From: Elmis aenea
Taxonomy: Eukaryota > Arthropoda > Insecta > Coleoptera > Elmidae
DNA length: 64,000 nt
Direction of reading: 5' to 3'
Assembly: GCA_947652605.1 (NCBI GenBank)
Contig: OX393579.1
Coordinates: forward strand, 21,349,674 to 21,413,673
Shown here: positions 63,173-64,000 of the stretch, piece by piece
Layout of the letters: each line of letters begins with the position of its first letter
Numbering within the stretch: the stretch's first letter is position 1
Notes under the pieces: generated by a model
Databases searched by the model: none
What the model was told of the DNA's origin: nothing
The model's input: the letters and a program-made list of their open reading frames with translations, nothing else
Made by a program: the position numbers and the translations under genes

Positions 63173-63909
63173 GTGTTTTTTACGCTTGGTTAAACATCGT
63201 TAACTCAATTTTTTTAAATACAACACTATATGTTTTTACATAGTCTTGTAGAAAATTTGATTGCCTTTCAAAAACATTTACCACGTTTTATACCTAAAAC
63301 TGATATTTTACGAGATATCGCGATTTTATGTTAATTCTTAGATCAACATCATATTTTTGAGTAGGCTATGAAGGTAGACAACGGTAATTTTGAAACAATT
63401 GAAAGATAAAAAAAGTTATAATTTCATCTTTTCCCAACGAATTTTCGACATTGTTTAAAACGAAGATGTAATTTTACCAATCTTACGTTGAAATCGAGGT
63501 TTCTTATAGCAGTGGTTCTTAATCTTTTAGTAGTTGCGACCCCCTAAATATCCTAAAATATTTTCGCGGCCCCCTAGTTTGTATTAACAAAAATATTATG
63601 ATTTATTTAAGAAGTTATTTCTCCGATGATTCGAGTAAAATAAGGTGCAAAAAAACTTTTTTTTTAAAGATTTCAATATTTTAAAAAGTAAAGACGTTTT
63701 ATAAATTTTTCGCGACCCCACTTAAAATCTTTCACAGCCTCCCAGGAGGCCGCGGCCTCCCGGTTAAGAATCGCTGTCTTATAGGACCACAATATTTTCC
63801 ATAATTCGTTAGGAAAAGATAAAATTATAACTTTCTTGTTTTTATCTTTCAAGTGATTATATCTATTTTTTCAAGTATCGAGCTATCACTCGCACTCTTA
63901 CAAATACAG
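63173..63909. repeat. Decayed foldback enclosing a hAT MITE
   Basis: GAAAGATAAAAAAAGTTATAATTTCATCTTTTCCCAACGAATT-type sequence at 63401-63442 is matched in inverted form at 63800-63852. The two halves are separated by unrelated sequence and the hAT MITE at 63510-63776. Outer ends are uncertain: GTAGGGTG at 63171 may be the left end. Confidence 0.45.
63510..63776. mobile_element. hAT-type MITE with perfect 8-bp duplication
   Basis: CAGTGGTTCTTAATCTTTTA at the left and GGTTAAGAATCGCTG at the right are inverted repeats bounded by TCTTATAG on both sides (63502-63509 and 63777-63784). GCGACCCC occurs inside each end (63537 and 63711). Ends of the CAGTGGTTCT type are typical of hAT MITEs. The 267-bp element has no gene and is related in its ends to the one at 1179-1578. 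Confidence 0.9.
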
Positions 63910-64000
63910 GGTGCGCCATTAGTGCGATGAAGTCCATTATTACCCTTAATGTCAACTTATTAAAAAAAAGTTTTTAATGAAACTTATAGTATTTCTAGAC
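63907..64000. mobile_element. Left end of another TA-flanked element, cut by the window edge
   Basis: TA followed by CAGGGTGCGCCATTAGTGCG is the terminal motif of the CAGGGTG group. The rest lies beyond the window. Confidence 0.5.

Overview
This window is AT-rich (roughly 30% GC by eye) eukaryotic DNA whose recognisable content is almost entirely transposable elements. The families present (TA-inserting mariner-type elements with a DUF4817-like helix-turn-helix, a jockey-type non-LTR element, piggyBac, hAT MITEs, a tRNA-derived SINE) point to an arthropod, most likely an insect. A beetle is a guess only. There is no operon, CRISPR array or rRNA. The one hint of a host gene is a 43-base candidate exon with good splice signals on the minus strand at about 60.9 kb.

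Layout: 0-13 kb holds hAT MITEs, a decayed LINE ORF1, a palindromic MITE, a deletion derivative of the DD41D transposon found at 39 kb, two hAT elements with subterminal CCCGGG-rich palindromes, and a solo LTR. 14-24 kb is a nest: a palindromic MITE with an LTR-like insert, LINE ORF2 remains, a jockey remnant split by a MITE, and a stack in which a MITE contains a 5'-truncated jockey copy, whose 3' UTR contains a TIR element, which contains a further palindromic MITE. 24-38 kb is mostly unassignable AT-rich DNA with long foldback MITEs, two small hAT MITEs and a SINE. 38.5-48.7 kb is the most gene-like part: a minisatellite, an apparently intact 1.67-kb DD41D transposon with a 352-aa transposase, a deleted piggyBac element between perfect TTAA duplications, a LINE ORF2 remnant between unusually long 79-base repeats, an older piggyBac remnant and two further mariner-type remnants. 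49-64 kb holds more foldback MITEs, two piggyBac MITEs, a second solo LTR, the candidate exon and two hAT elements.

How the parts relate: the 39-kb transposase is the only plausible source of active enzyme here. It could act on its own ends and on the 583-bp derivative at 8 kb, which shares its terminal ~70 bp and the end of its reading frame. Several other CAGGGTG-ended families carry short broken starts of related transposases (14.9, 46.9, 54.5 and 62.1 kb) or a broken end (48.3 kb), which suggests the palindromic MITEs descend from several mariner-superfamily parents. Target-site duplications (TA; TTAA or CTAA; 8 bp; 10 bp; 79 bp) were read directly and are the strongest evidence for the boundaries given.
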